64,000 nucleotides of DNA from CATOSD01 sp965226695. GTDB lineage: Bacteria > Chloroflexota > Dehalococcoidia > Lucifugimonadales > CATOSD01. Made by a program: the position numbers and the translations under genes. Location of the stretch: NCBI GenBank assembly GCA_965226695.1, contig OZ245405.1, positions 1,178,001-1,242,000 of the forward strand, given 5' to 3'. Of this stretch, positions 44,751 through 53,231 are shown piece by piece (position 1 is the stretch's first letter; every line of letters begins with the position of its first letter). Under the pieces are notes generated by a model. The model was not told the DNA's origin, made no database searches, and saw only the letters and a program-made list of their open reading frames with translations.

Positions 44751-44823
44751 CTTGGTGGGCAGTCACGAGGGTTAACGCCACTGACCCAAATCGACCGGAC
44801 CATCCATGTTTGGGAGAAGGACA

Positions 44824-46023
44824 TTGGCAGAGCGCAAGAACGTGAGAAACGCCGTCCTGAGCGCCGAGGAGGCCCGGCAGCTTCACGGCCAGACGCTGGT
44901 TGTAGACAGCCAGCAGCCGCCCTTGACCAACGGCTTTCTGTTTACGGACAACATGAGGGAGGCGCTGAACGAGTACCACGCCATGGGCATGACGCGCAAC
45001 GAGGCGACGCCGCTGCTCCAGGCGATGGCCACTCACGAGATCAAGACCAACGCGGCGGCCCGTGAGCAGTACCTGGGCCTGTGGGCGTCCTCCGGCGTGA
45101 ACGTCGCGGGCGGTACCTACGCTGGGCCCGGGCCATTCGACACGGCGTTCGAGAAGTCCGTCACGGGCATAGCGCAGGCGCGGGCCATGATCGACGCGAT
45201 GGACGACAGGATGCTGATGGTCCGCAAGGCAGAGGACATCGAGCGCGCCCACCGCGAGGGCAAGTACGGCGTAGTAATCGACTTCCAGGATACGACCCCA
45301 TTCAGCGACAGGCTGGAGCGCATAGACCTGTTCCATAACTTGGGCCTGCGCATGTGCCAGCTCACCTACAACCTGGGCACACTGGTAGGCGACGGCTGCA
45401 CCGAGATCCACAAGAGCGGCCTTACGTATTTCGGCCAGGCTGTGGTGCAGCGCCTCAACGAGCTGGACATCATCGTGGACGTCAGCCACTGCAGCGAGCA
45501 GGTGGGCTGGGACGCGATGGAGATATCCACGGCGCCGGTCATCGTCTCCCACTCGTGCAGCGCCGCCGTGGCCTACCACGACAGGGGCAAGAGCGACGAA
45601 CTGGCCAGGGCGATCGCCAACCAGGGCGGATTCTTCGGGGTGGTGATCATCCCCGGCTTCATCCAGACGAGCACGGAGGCGACGCTCGACGACTTCGTGG
45701 ACCACGTGATTCACCTGGTGGACGTGATGGGCATAGACCACGTGGGCGTCGGCACCGACAAGGGCGGTCCCGGCGCACGGACCTCCTCGCTCATCGAGTG
45801 GCCCAGCGATATGCCCGGGGAGCGTCCGGGCGCTTTCAACTACAGCGGATTCAGGCTGGAGGAGCACAGGCTCACCTCCGACTACAACATCGTGGGCTAC
45901 GATGACTTCAGCGACTGGCCCAACCTGACCGTCAAGCTCGCCGAGCGCGGCTTCAACGAAGATGAGCTGCGCAAGCTGCTGGGTCAGAACTACCTCCGCG
46001 TGTTCCGAGACGTGGTCGGCTAG
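44824..46023 (+). CDS. M19 (renal dipeptidase) family protein, copy 2, with altered metal site
   Basis: Protein of 399 residues, nearly identical to copy 1 except for scattered substitutions and a more variable stretch (KGGPGARTSSLIEWPSDMPGE). The same motif losses are present: VVDSQQPP for the HxD motif and QDTTP where copy 1 has QETTP. DVSHCS and VSHSCSAAV are kept. Starts with TTG behind GGAGAAGG. DNA identity with copy 1 is high in the body, so the duplication is recent or maintained by gene conversion. The retained reading frames suggest both products are used. Confidence 0.9.
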   Translation: MAERKNVRNAVLSAEEARQLHGQTLVVDSQQPPLTNGFLFTDNMREALNEYHAMGMTRNEATPLLQAMATHEIKTNAAAREQYLGLWASSGVNVAGGTYAGPGPFDTAFEKSVTGIAQARAMIDAMDDRMLMVRKAEDIERAHREGKYGVVIDFQDTTPFSDRLERIDLFHNLGLRMCQLTYNLGTLVGDGCTEIHKSGLTYFGQAVVQRLNELDIIVDVSHCSEQVGWDAMEISTAPVIVSHSCSAAVAYHDRGKSDELARAIANQGGFFGVVIIPGFIQTSTEATLDDFVDHVIHLVDVMGIDHVGVGTDKGGPGARTSSLIEWPSDMPGERPGAFNYSGFRLEEHRLTSDYNIVGYDDFSDWPNLTVKLAERGFNEDELRKLLGQNYLRVFRDVVG

Positions 46024-46044
46024 GCGGGCGGTACGCCGGGGGTT

Positions 46045-46108
46045 CACCCCCATCCCTTCGGCAGGCTCAGGGCAGGCTCTAACCTTCCCCCGTCAAGGGG
46101 GAAGGGAC
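46045..46108. repeat. Main dispersed repeat with a CTTCGGCAGGCTCAGGG insert
   Basis: CACCCCCATCCCTTCGGCAG, GCTCAGGGCAGGCTCTAACC, then CTTCCCCCGTCAAGGGGGAAG and GGAC. The first hairpin of the long form is replaced by CCCTTCGGCAGGCTCAGGG. It lies between copy 2 and the third dipeptidase gene. Confidence 0.85.
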
Positions 46109-46133
46109 TATCTGTAAACAAGGAGAACGCAAT

Positions 46134-47303
46134 ATGGCAACTCAAGACTCCCTTAGCCAGCAGGCGCGCGACCTCCACTTTTCGTCGCTCGTGGTGGATA
46201 CTCACGCCGACACGATAAGCCGCATGACCGACGACGGCGATGACCTGGCGACAGCGACCGGCAAGGGCCACCTGGACCTGCCGCGCATAAAGGAGGGTAA
46301 CCTGGGCGTGCAGTGGTGGTCCTGCTATGTCGCCGCGAAGGAGATTCCCGAAAAGAACACGCTGGACCGCTGCCTGCAGCTTCTGGACGGCCTCAATCGT
46401 TTCTGCGCGGCGAACCCCGACGACGTGGAAATCGCGCTCACCGCCGCCGATTGCCGTCGCATCGTGGCGGAGGGCAAGCACGCAGCCGTGCCCTGCATCG
46501 AGGGCGGCCACGCCATCAACGACAGCCTCGCGGTGCTCAGGCTCTACTGGCAGCTTGGCATGCGCTACATCACGCTGACCCACTTCAATACGAACAACTG
46601 GGCCGACGCCTCCACCGACGCAGTGCGCAACAACGGCCTGAGCCTTTTCGGGCGGGACGTGATCCGCGAGATGAACCGCCTGGGCATGGTGGTGGATATT
46701 TCCCACGTGTCCGACAAGACCTTCTGGGACTCGATCGAGGTGACCGACAAGCCCATCATGGCGTCGCACTCCTCGGCGTGGTCCATCTGCCAGCATCCGC
46801 GCAACATGAAGGACGACATGCTGCGGGCGGTCGCGACCAATGGCGGCGTGGTGAACGTGAACTTCTACCCCGCATTCGTGTCGGAGGAAACGAGGATAGC
46901 GACCGAGAGGCTGCAGGAGGCGACCTGGGACGAGATAGAGGAGGTCGAGAAGTTCGCCCGCCGCTCGGCCATTGCCCACTACTCCGGCACGCCCGAGTAC
47001 GTCGCTCAGCAGCGCGCCGAGATTCAGGTGCGGCGCATGGCGTCCTGGAGCTCGGTGCCGCAACCCACGCTGTCCGACGTGGTGGACCACATCGAGCACA
47101 TCGCGAAGGTTGCGGGTGTGGACCACGTGGGGCTGGGGTCTGACTTCGACGGTATCCCCGGCGGACCCGTTGGACTGGAGGACTGCTCCAAGTTCCCGGC
47201 CATCACCGAGGAGCTGCTGAGGCGCGAGTTCACCGAGGCGGACATACGCAAGATACTGGGCGAGAACACCATGCGCGTGATGGAGGCCAACATAGGCCAG
47301 TAG
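46134..47303 (+). CDS. Membrane dipeptidase (M19 family), canonical metal site
   Basis: Protein of 389 residues. Unlike its two neighbours it has the full M19 site: VVDTHADT (HxD), VPCIEGGHAIND (bridging Glu), VVDISHVSDKTFWDSIE and MASHSSAWSICQHPRNM (His), and DHVGLGSDFDGIPG near the end. It is therefore a likely active binuclear zinc dipeptidase. AAGGAG precedes the ATG. No signal peptide is evident, so it is cytoplasmic despite the family name. Sequence identity to copies 1 and 2 is low, so it is not part of the recent duplication. Confidence 0.94.
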   Translation: MATQDSLSQQARDLHFSSLVVDTHADTISRMTDDGDDLATATGKGHLDLPRIKEGNLGVQWWSCYVAAKEIPEKNTLDRCLQLLDGLNRFCAANPDDVEIALTAADCRRIVAEGKHAAVPCIEGGHAINDSLAVLRLYWQLGMRYITLTHFNTNNWADASTDAVRNNGLSLFGRDVIREMNRLGMVVDISHVSDKTFWDSIEVTDKPIMASHSSAWSICQHPRNMKDDMLRAVATNGGVVNVNFYPAFVSEETRIATERLQEATWDEIEEVEKFARRSAIAHYSGTPEYVAQQRAEIQVRRMASWSSVPQPTLSDVVDHIEHIAKVAGVDHVGLGSDFDGIPGGPVGLEDCSKFPAITEELLRREFTEADIRKILGENTMRVMEANIGQ

Positions 47304-47496
47304 CGAGACCGGCCCCGCTTGGTCGACGTGCCCCGGGGCACGTCATCGGCGCATGGGAACGGCCGCACCTGGGGCTTGTGCTCCCGCATTTGAGCAAGCC
47401 CGCCAACCCTCGATGTCCACGCAGGCCGCCGGTTGCTTGCGTCTTGTGCGCAAGCTAAACTATAGATGAAACCAAAGTCACCTTCAGGAGATGTAG

Positions 47497-48021
47497 ATGG
47501 GAGCGCGGCTCGTAGTACTCATTCCGGTAGTCATTCTGCTCTTCGCTTTGGCGTGCGGAGAGCGCGGCAGCGGCGCATCCATTGCGGACCGCACGACTTT
47601 TCCTACGCCGACACCCGGCCCGACGCCGGTTAAAGAAGTGGCAGCCCAACACCTCATGGAAGAGTGGACGCAGACCCACCTCAAGGACACGCTGTCTGAG
47701 GATCTGGAGGAGCTGTTCGGCGATGTGAACGATCCCGACGGCAACCCGGTGGACAAGGCGGCCCTGGCACAGGCGGTGAGCGTAGCGGCGCTCGACGGGG
47801 CGAGCGTAACGGCCACCCGCGTAATCGTGATTGCGAGAAGCAAGACGACTCAAAAGCGGCGCTACGGCGCGGATGCGGAGTACACGCTGCCGATAGACCT
47901 GAGCGGCTCCAAGTACGTGCTGGCCTTCACCTACCAGATCATCGCCGACGAACGTGATGAGCAGCCCATCGCAAAGGCCGTGCTGAGCAGCGCTTCCGTT
48001 GTGCTGACCGAGGCGCCGTAG
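47497..48021 (+). CDS. Putative lipoprotein of unknown function
   Basis: Protein of 174 residues. MGARLVVLIPVVILLFALAC is a signal peptide with lipobox FALAC (Cys at about 20). A Thr/Pro linker (FPTPTPGPTPVKE) follows, like that of the Liv binding protein. The remaining 125 residues (LMEEWTQTHLKDTLSEDLEE to the C-terminus) have mixed alpha/beta composition and no motif that I recognise. AGGAG precedes the ATG by nine bases. Probably surface-anchored. Confidence 0.75.
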   Translation: MGARLVVLIPVVILLFALACGERGSGASIADRTTFPTPTPGPTPVKEVAAQHLMEEWTQTHLKDTLSEDLEELFGDVNDPDGNPVDKAALAQAVSVAALDGASVTATRVIVIARSKTTQKRRYGADAEYTLPIDLSGSKYVLAFTYQIIADERDEQPIAKAVLSSASVVLTEAP

Positions 48022-48116
48022 GGTTCGAACCGTCCGTTGCTCTCGCCATTGGGAGACCAAGCAGTGTGCGGAATCGGGTGATCCCAAGGAGGAAGCACGC
48101 CTTGATAAGGACGCTG

Positions 48117-48326
48117 ATGGCAAAGTTCACCAACGGCGCGCTGATTCCGTTGCAGCCACTTGACGCCCAGGAGGGTGAGGAACTACTCATCACCGTCGCT
48201 GACGCAACCGACTTGGAGTTGGTCGAAGACATCGGCATGGCCAGAGCCATTGACGAGGGTCTCGAGACTGAAAGCGTCAGCGAGGAAAGCATCCTGAACA
48301 TACTTCGTTCGCCGGATGAAGCTTGA
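48117..48326 (+). CDS. DUF104 / AF2212-like antitoxin
   Basis: Protein of 69 residues. MAKFTNGALIPLQPLDAQEGEELLITVAD matches the AF2212-like pattern (xYxNGxLxPLxPLxLxEGxxxxVxI). The remainder is an acidic helical tail (VEDIGMARAIDEGLETESVSEESILNIL). AAGGA lies before the ATG. It overlaps the start of a RelE-like toxin frame by 11 bases, the usual order (antitoxin first) for such pairs. Confidence 0.8.
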   Translation: MAKFTNGALIPLQPLDAQEGEELLITVADATDLELVEDIGMARAIDEGLETESVSEESILNILRSPDEA

Positions 48327-48582
48327 ATACAGAGCAGCATTCGCCCGGGACCTTCGGCGCGTGCGCAACTTGGAACTGCTCGGCAGGCTGGACAGAGTTC
48401 TTGACGAACTGAGGGCTTCGTCCTCCATTGAAGAGGTGAGGGGAGTTTGAAGGATGGTGGGCCGGAGCAACGGTTTTCGCATGCGGGTTGGCAGTTACCG
48501 ACTTGGGATCACTGTCGAGGGCGATGTTGTTACGCTTGTCAGATTCTTGCCCCGTGACGAAGTCTACAGGCACTTTCGATGA
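48316..48582 (+). pseudogene. RelE/ParE-like toxin interrupted by an in-frame TGA
   Basis: From ATG 48316 the frame reads MKLEYRAAFARDLRRVRNLE, LLGRLDRVLDELRASSSIEE and VRGV, then TGA (48448-48450), then RMVGRSNGFRMRVGSYRLGI and TVEGDVVTLVRFLPRDEVYRHFR. That is a complete RelE-type toxin (xRxRxGxYRxGxxxxxxxVxxVRxLxRxxxYRxFP) with one nonsense codon at position 45. Loss of the toxin would leave the antitoxin gene dispensable, yet the rest of the frame is undamaged. Confidence 0.82.
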
Positions 48583-48602
48583 AGTCTAGGCGCCGCGCCC
48601 CA

Positions 48603-49949
48603 TCATCCGGCCAGCAGCGCCGTCAGCTCGCGGATGTCTGACATCTCCTCCAGGCGTGACACCGCGTCGACGACCTCGGCGGCGCGCTGCGCTCCCAGGA
48701 TTGGGTCGTTGAGGGCGTGGAACTTTTCCACCAGGCGCTCACGCGGCAGCCGGTTGCCGTAGTCGCCCTTGATGATGGCCGTGCGGCCCACCAGCTCGCG
48801 GTCTCCCGCAAGCCGGATGCGCGCCTCCGTCGGGGGCACACCGCCGGCCGGCACGTGCACCGGGGGCGGCTCGACACTGACGCTCACCTTTGCCGCGAGC
48901 TCCCGTATACGCGCGTCGTCCCTCACGTCCGAGTAGAACTCGTCCACGCCCGCGCTGCCGCGCACCAGGGACGCCGCGACCGCATAGGGCACGTTGAACT
49001 TGGCGGCGAGCATGTTTTCGGGGTACTCGCCCAACATGCCGTCGAGCATACTCGGCGCCGAGATGTCCACGGCGACAACTTCGTCCGGGTCGAAGCTCCC
49101 GCCCTCGCGCGCGTCGAAAACGGCGTCCAGCGCCGGATGATTCAGCCGGCAGCAGGCGTAGAACTTGAAGTAGTTCTGCTCGATGCGGTACTCGCCGGGC
49201 ATGTTCGCCACCGCCGCGCCGCGGTCGAAGCTCTCGCCCAGGATCGTGCCGAACACGTCCGCGGGGGCGTCCTCCAGACCGGTGAACCCGCTCTCGTAAA
49301 CCTGAAGGGCAAGCAGCCCGTCGTGGCCGGACCGGCCGGGATAGAGATTGCGCACCGTCGCGCCGCGAAATGCGGGCTGCCAGCTATTCGCCGGGCTCAT
49401 GGACGCCGCGATGTTGATCAACTCGCGCACCTGGCGCGCGGAGTATCCCTTGAGCTTGGCGGCGGCGACCGCAGTGCCGATGACGCCCCAGTGTCCGTGG
49501 GAGTGGACGTTTGGGCGGGGCTTCGTCGCGCCGCCGATGCGTGATTCCAGCTCGTAGCCCACCAGGACGCTCTCCACGAAATCGCGCCCGCTCGCGCCCA
49601 TCTCCTCCGCGAGCGCGATGGCGCCGGGCAGCGAGTGGATCGCCGGGTGGCCTCCGCCGAACCGGTTGCCCTCGTCCACCTCGAGAGCCACGCCGGCCGT
49701 GGCGTTTACGAGCGTCGCGGTCATCGGATCGGCCTTGAGGCCGTGGCCGAACACGGTCGCCCCGGCCGATGGCGAGCGCTGCGCCATCCTGGACGCGAAT
49801 GCGGCGTTTTCGGGCTGTTGGCTGCCCACCACCATGGCTCCCAGGGTGTCGAGCGTCACGTCCCGAACGGCGTCCAGCGCGCCGGGGGTCAGCGAATCGA
49901 AACCGGTCTCGCTGACGAATTCAGACAGGGTGTCGAGATAGTCTGTCAT
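48603..49949 (-). CDS. MmgE/PrpD family protein
   Basis: Protein of 448 residues. LDTLGAMVVGSQQPENAAFASRM, NATAGVALEVDEGNRFGGGHPAIHSLPGAIALAEEMGASGRDFVESVLVGYEL and FKFYACCRLNHPALDA are characteristic of the family of 2-methylcitrate dehydratase (PrpD) and related hydratases/isomerases. Outside the methylcitrate cycle most members have unknown substrates, and no prpBC genes are here. It is nine bases downstream of the hydantoinase-like gene on the same strand, so a joint pathway is probable. Confidence 0.92.
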   Translation of the reverse strand: MTDYLDTLSEFVSETGFDSLTPGALDAVRDVTLDTLGAMVVGSQQPENAAFASRMAQRSPSAGATVFGHGLKADPMTATLVNATAGVALEVDEGNRFGGGHPAIHSLPGAIALAEEMGASGRDFVESVLVGYELESRIGGATKPRPNVHSHGHWGVIGTAVAAAKLKGYSARQVRELINIAASMSPANSWQPAFRGATVRNLYPGRSGHDGLLALQVYESGFTGLEDAPADVFGTILGESFDRGAAVANMPGEYRIEQNYFKFYACCRLNHPALDAVFDAREGGSFDPDEVVAVDISAPSMLDGMLGEYPENMLAAKFNVPYAVAASLVRGSAGVDEFYSDVRDDARIRELAAKVSVSVEPPPVHVPAGGVPPTEARIRLAGDRELVGRTAIIKGDYGNRLPRERLVEKFHALNDPILGAQRAAEVVDAVSRLEEMSDIRELTALLAG

Positions 49950-49958
49950 GTTCGGCTC

Positions 49959-51368
49959 CTACCTGACCGCGCCGGCGATCGGTGGTGTGGGGCTGCCCGC
50001 GTGGATGAAACGCCCGTAGCCCGCTGTCCGCTCCAGCTCGCCGTCGCGCAGCAGGACTTTTCCGCGAAGGATGGTGGTGTCGATCCTGCCCTTCACCTTC
50101 CAGTCCTCATACGGAGTGAACCCGGAGCGTCCGTGGTGGTTGGCCGCCGAAATGGTCGTCTCCGCGTCGGGGTCGATGATAAGCAGGTCGGCGTCCGCGC
50201 CCGGCTGGATGACGCCCTTGCGGGGATACAGTCCGAACATGCGGGCCGGGTTTTCAGCCAGCACTCGCGCCATCCAGGTCAGGGGAAGGCCGCGCTTGGC
50301 GACGCCCTCGCTGTAAACAAGCGGCACCAGCGTCTCGAGCGACGGCGCGCCAAAGGGCACCGGCTCGCCGTCGGGGCTGCGGAAAATGTTTGTCCAACCG
50401 TGCTTCTTGCGCTCCGGAGGGCCGGGGGAGTGATCGCTGCCGATTGCCGAGATGTAGCCCTGCTCGCTGCCCTGCCACATCGCCGCCTGGTTCACGCCGT
50501 CGGCTGAGCGCAGCGGCGGTCCGATTTTCGCCAGCGGCCCCATCCGCTCCATCGCCGTCTCGTCCAAGAGCAGATATTGGGGGCAGGTCTCAGTCCATAC
50601 CCGTTGGCCGTGGCGTTGGGCCTCCTTGACCCGCTCCAGGCCCTCCTGGGTGCTCAGGTGTACGATGTAAACGGGGCAATCGGTCATCGCGCCCATCAGC
50701 ACACCGCGATTGATGGCCTCAGCCTCGGCCCAGGGCGGGCAGGTGGAGGGGAAGTCCGTCGGCGCGGTGCGGCCCTCCGCGATGGCCTTGTTCATCAGGT
50801 GCTCGATGACGTCGCCGTTCTCGGCGTGGAGCTGCACCAGACCGCCGCTCGCGCCGACGATCTCCATCGCCCTGGCTATGAACGAGTCGGACACGCGGTG
50901 GTCGTAGGTCATGAACATCTTGAACGACGCGACGCCCATGGAGATTGCCTCGGCCAGACCGTCGATGATGTATGGAGTGTTGCTCAGGATGTAGTGGAAG
51001 GCGAAATCCACGACCGAATCGCGTTCCGCCTCCGCCTTCCAGCGCTCGATCGCCTGGGGCAGCGTTTCGCCCGCCGCGGCGTCGTAGGCGCCGAATGGGA
51101 TGATGGTCGTAAGTCCGGCGTGGGCCGCCGCGACCGAGCCGACGGCCCAATCGTCGTTCGGTGTGGGCCTCAGGTGCACGTGGCAGTCTATGGCGCCCGG
51201 GAGCACGTGCTTGCCGGCGGCGTCGACGTAGTCGTCGGCCTGGGGCAGCGCATCGTCCGGCCCGACGGCCGCTATGCGCCCGCCTCTTATGGCGATGCTG
51301 GCGCGGTACTCGCCCGTGGACGTTGCCACGAGCCCGCCGCGCACGATGGTATCAACGCGCTCTGTCAT
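49959..51368 (-). CDS. Hydantoinase / dihydropyrimidinase / allantoinase family amidohydrolase
   Basis: Protein of 469 residues. VDTIVRGGLVATSTGEYRASIAIRGGRIAAVGP is the small beta domain. GAIDCHVHLRP is the HxH metal motif. SFKMFMTYDHRV contains the Lys that would be carbamylated to bridge two zinc ions. VQLHAENGDVIEHLM and YIVHLSTQEGLE carry metal His residues, and AIGSDHSPGPPERK the catalytic Asp. The family opens cyclic amides such as hydantoins, dihydropyrimidines or allantoin. The ATG at 51366-51368 is chosen by homology. It is paired with the MmgE/PrpD gene. Confidence 0.93.
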   Translation of the reverse strand: MTERVDTIVRGGLVATSTGEYRASIAIRGGRIAAVGPDDALPQADDYVDAAGKHVLPGAIDCHVHLRPTPNDDWAVGSVAAAHAGLTTIIPFGAYDAAAGETLPQAIERWKAEAERDSVVDFAFHYILSNTPYIIDGLAEAISMGVASFKMFMTYDHRVSDSFIARAMEIVGASGGLVQLHAENGDVIEHLMNKAIAEGRTAPTDFPSTCPPWAEAEAINRGVLMGAMTDCPVYIVHLSTQEGLERVKEAQRHGQRVWTETCPQYLLLDETAMERMGPLAKIGPPLRSADGVNQAAMWQGSEQGYISAIGSDHSPGPPERKKHGWTNIFRSPDGEPVPFGAPSLETLVPLVYSEGVAKRGLPLTWMARVLAENPARMFGLYPRKGVIQPGADADLLIIDPDAETTISAANHHGRSGFTPYEDWKVKGRIDTTILRGKVLLRDGELERTAGYGRFIHAGSPTPPIAGAVR

Positions 51369-51480
51369 TGCTGCCTCCCGCCCGTCTTCGTCTCCTGACT
51401 CGAACACCGCTGCATCGAGAAAGCCCGCCGAGGGAGTCCTTGCCCGAACCGCGGATGTCCCAGACACCGAACTCGCTGAA

Positions 51481-51837
51481 TTAGATCAAGAGCCTCGGCG
51501 CGGGAATGAGCCGGTGTTCGGTCGTATCGGCAATCAACCCCAACATCTGCAGAGTGGTTGCGCCAAACAGATATTGGCCCTCTTCGCCAAACACCACCTT
51601 GCTTGTGCCTCCCCTGTCGCCATACTGGAATCGGGCCTCTCCGACAGGCAGGCGCTCTTGGTCGCCGTTGGCAAACGTGAACACCATTTGCGTATCAGGT
51701 CTGACACCTACGCGATTTCGCAGCATCGAGGCCGGCAGGACACTGTAGGTTGCGCCCGTGTCCACCAGCGCATCCACCCACTCGGTAGCACCGCCGTTGC
51801 CGTCGTTTATTCCAACGCGGGCGTAGAATATGCCCAT
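51481..51837 (-). CDS. Retropepsin-like aspartyl protease family protein
   Basis: Protein of 118 residues. ALVDTGATYSVLPASMLRNRVGV contains DTGAT, the active-site motif of single-domain clan AA aspartic proteases, which dimerise to form one active site. The tail has LFGATTLQMLGLIAD, matching the hydrophobic-Gly/ILG motif at the end of the fold. No signal peptide or membrane span, so a cytoplasmic role is likely. Bacterial members are short and poorly characterised. Confidence 0.85.
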   Translation of the reverse strand: MGIFYARVGINDGNGGATEWVDALVDTGATYSVLPASMLRNRVGVRPDTQMVFTFANGDQERLPVGEARFQYGDRGGTSKVVFGEEGQYLFGATTLQMLGLIADTTEHRLIPAPRLLI

Positions 51838-51911
51838 ACTGTTCCCCTACAGGACGAGTAGAGTCGCGTCGCCCATATCGCGCCGACCAGATGTTGTTCG
51901 CAGGTGTCGTC

Positions 51912-51917
51912 ATTATA
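51912..51917 (-). promoter_or_regulatory. Probable -10 box for the aspartyl protease gene
   Basis: The minus strand reads GTGTATAATG, a perfect TATAAT about 75 bases before the ATG. The -35 region 17 bases upstream (ACACCC) is poor, so confidence is modest. Confidence 0.4.
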
Positions 51918-51967
51918 CACGTTCGGGAAAAGGTGGGTGTGCCGCTTACTAGCCACTGAAGACTGCC

Positions 51968-53203
51968 TCACTCCAGCCGGCGCAGGCTGCGGGCTGTCGC
52001 CAGGAACGCCAAGGCCCCCGCGAGGCTTACGAGCCCCATGATGGTGATCGCGAACGGCACGGACGTAAGCCCGGTAAGCCAGCCCACCAGCAGGCTGGCC
52101 GGCACGACGAACCCGCGGCCGTAGGACTGGAAGCTCGTGACGCGGGAGCGGAGCGTGTCGGGCACCAGCGTCTGTATGAGCGCGCCGCTGGTGGTGCGGA
52201 ACCACGCCTGGCTGAACGCGAACATCGCGATGAGGACGAACGCCACGGGCAGCCACTGCGCCTGCGCGAACGCGAGCGCCAGCGCGGAGCTCGCTATCGC
52301 CGCCGTGAGGGTGATCGGGCCTCGCCTGAACAGGAAGCCCAGCGAGGCCATCATCAGCGCTGCCACCAGCCCGCCGCCGCCGTTCACCGCCAGCAGGTAG
52401 CCACCGACGTCCGCGCCCTTGTTCAGCACTTGCTCGGTGAACACCGGCAGCATGAACATAAGCGGCTGGAGCACCACGTTTGGAATCATGCCCAGCGCTA
52501 GCAGCACGAATATGGCCCGGTTGCCGCTCCACACGTAGCGGACGCCTTCCACCAGGTCCCGCAGCATCGAGCCGCGGTCTTCGGCGCGGCGTTCCTGGAA
52601 GTAGGGCGTCTTCATCGGCAGCAGTGCGACGACGACTCCGGCGTAGAGAACCGACTCTATGGTGAAGTTCCAGAAGAAGCCCAGGTTGGCAATCAGCACG
52701 CCGCCCACGAACGGGCCGATGAACCGCGTGCCGGTGATGGTGAGCACGTTCGCGGCGTAGGCGTTGGACAGGTTCTCCCGGGACACGGTGTTGGCGATGA
52801 GCGCCTGGCCCATGGGCTGGGTTATCGATATGCAGCAGCCGCTTATGAAGACGTAGGCGTAGGCATGCCACACTTCGGCGCCGCCGGAGCGCACGAAGAA
52901 CGCGAATATCAGGGCGAGCACGGCCATCAGGCTCTGGAGGGCCATGACCAGTTTGCGCCGGTCCAGCCGGTCGCCCATCACGCCGCCCCACGGGCTCACT
53001 ATGAGCCCGGGCAGCGTGTTCAGCCCCCCGACCGTGACCACAAGGAGGGGTGTCGCCATCCCACCCTGCGCAAGGCGCTGCACCAGCCAGCCCACGGTGA
53101 GCAGTTGCAGCCACTGCGCGCTGTTGGCGAAGAAGTTGGCCGTCCAGATGAGCCTGTAGTTTGGGTGGCCTCTCCAGGAATCCAGTAGCTGAATGCGGGG
53201 CAT
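51968..53203 (-). CDS. Major facilitator superfamily transporter
   Basis: Protein of 411 residues with twelve hydrophobic segments. LIWTANFFANSAQWLQLLTVGWLV is the first helix. GLIVSPWGGVMGDRLDRRKLVM has the MFS loop 2-3 motif (GxxxDRxxRRxxM). GALIQTLVPDTLRSRVTSFQSYGRGFVVPASLLVGWLTG is a C-terminal relative. The whole layout matches the EntS/MFS_3 group of exporters. Substrate not predictable. Confidence 0.93.
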   Translation of the reverse strand: MPRIQLLDSWRGHPNYRLIWTANFFANSAQWLQLLTVGWLVQRLAQGGMATPLLVVTVGGLNTLPGLIVSPWGGVMGDRLDRRKLVMALQSLMAVLALIFAFFVRSGGAEVWHAYAYVFISGCCISITQPMGQALIANTVSRENLSNAYAANVLTITGTRFIGPFVGGVLIANLGFFWNFTIESVLYAGVVVALLPMKTPYFQERRAEDRGSMLRDLVEGVRYVWSGNRAIFVLLALGMIPNVVLQPLMFMLPVFTEQVLNKGADVGGYLLAVNGGGGLVAALMMASLGFLFRRGPITLTAAIASSALALAFAQAQWLPVAFVLIAMFAFSQAWFRTTSGALIQTLVPDTLRSRVTSFQSYGRGFVVPASLLVGWLTGLTSVPFAITIMGLVSLAGALAFLATARSLRRLE

Positions 53204-53231
53204 GTATACGGCGAGCCTGGAGAGGGGGCGG

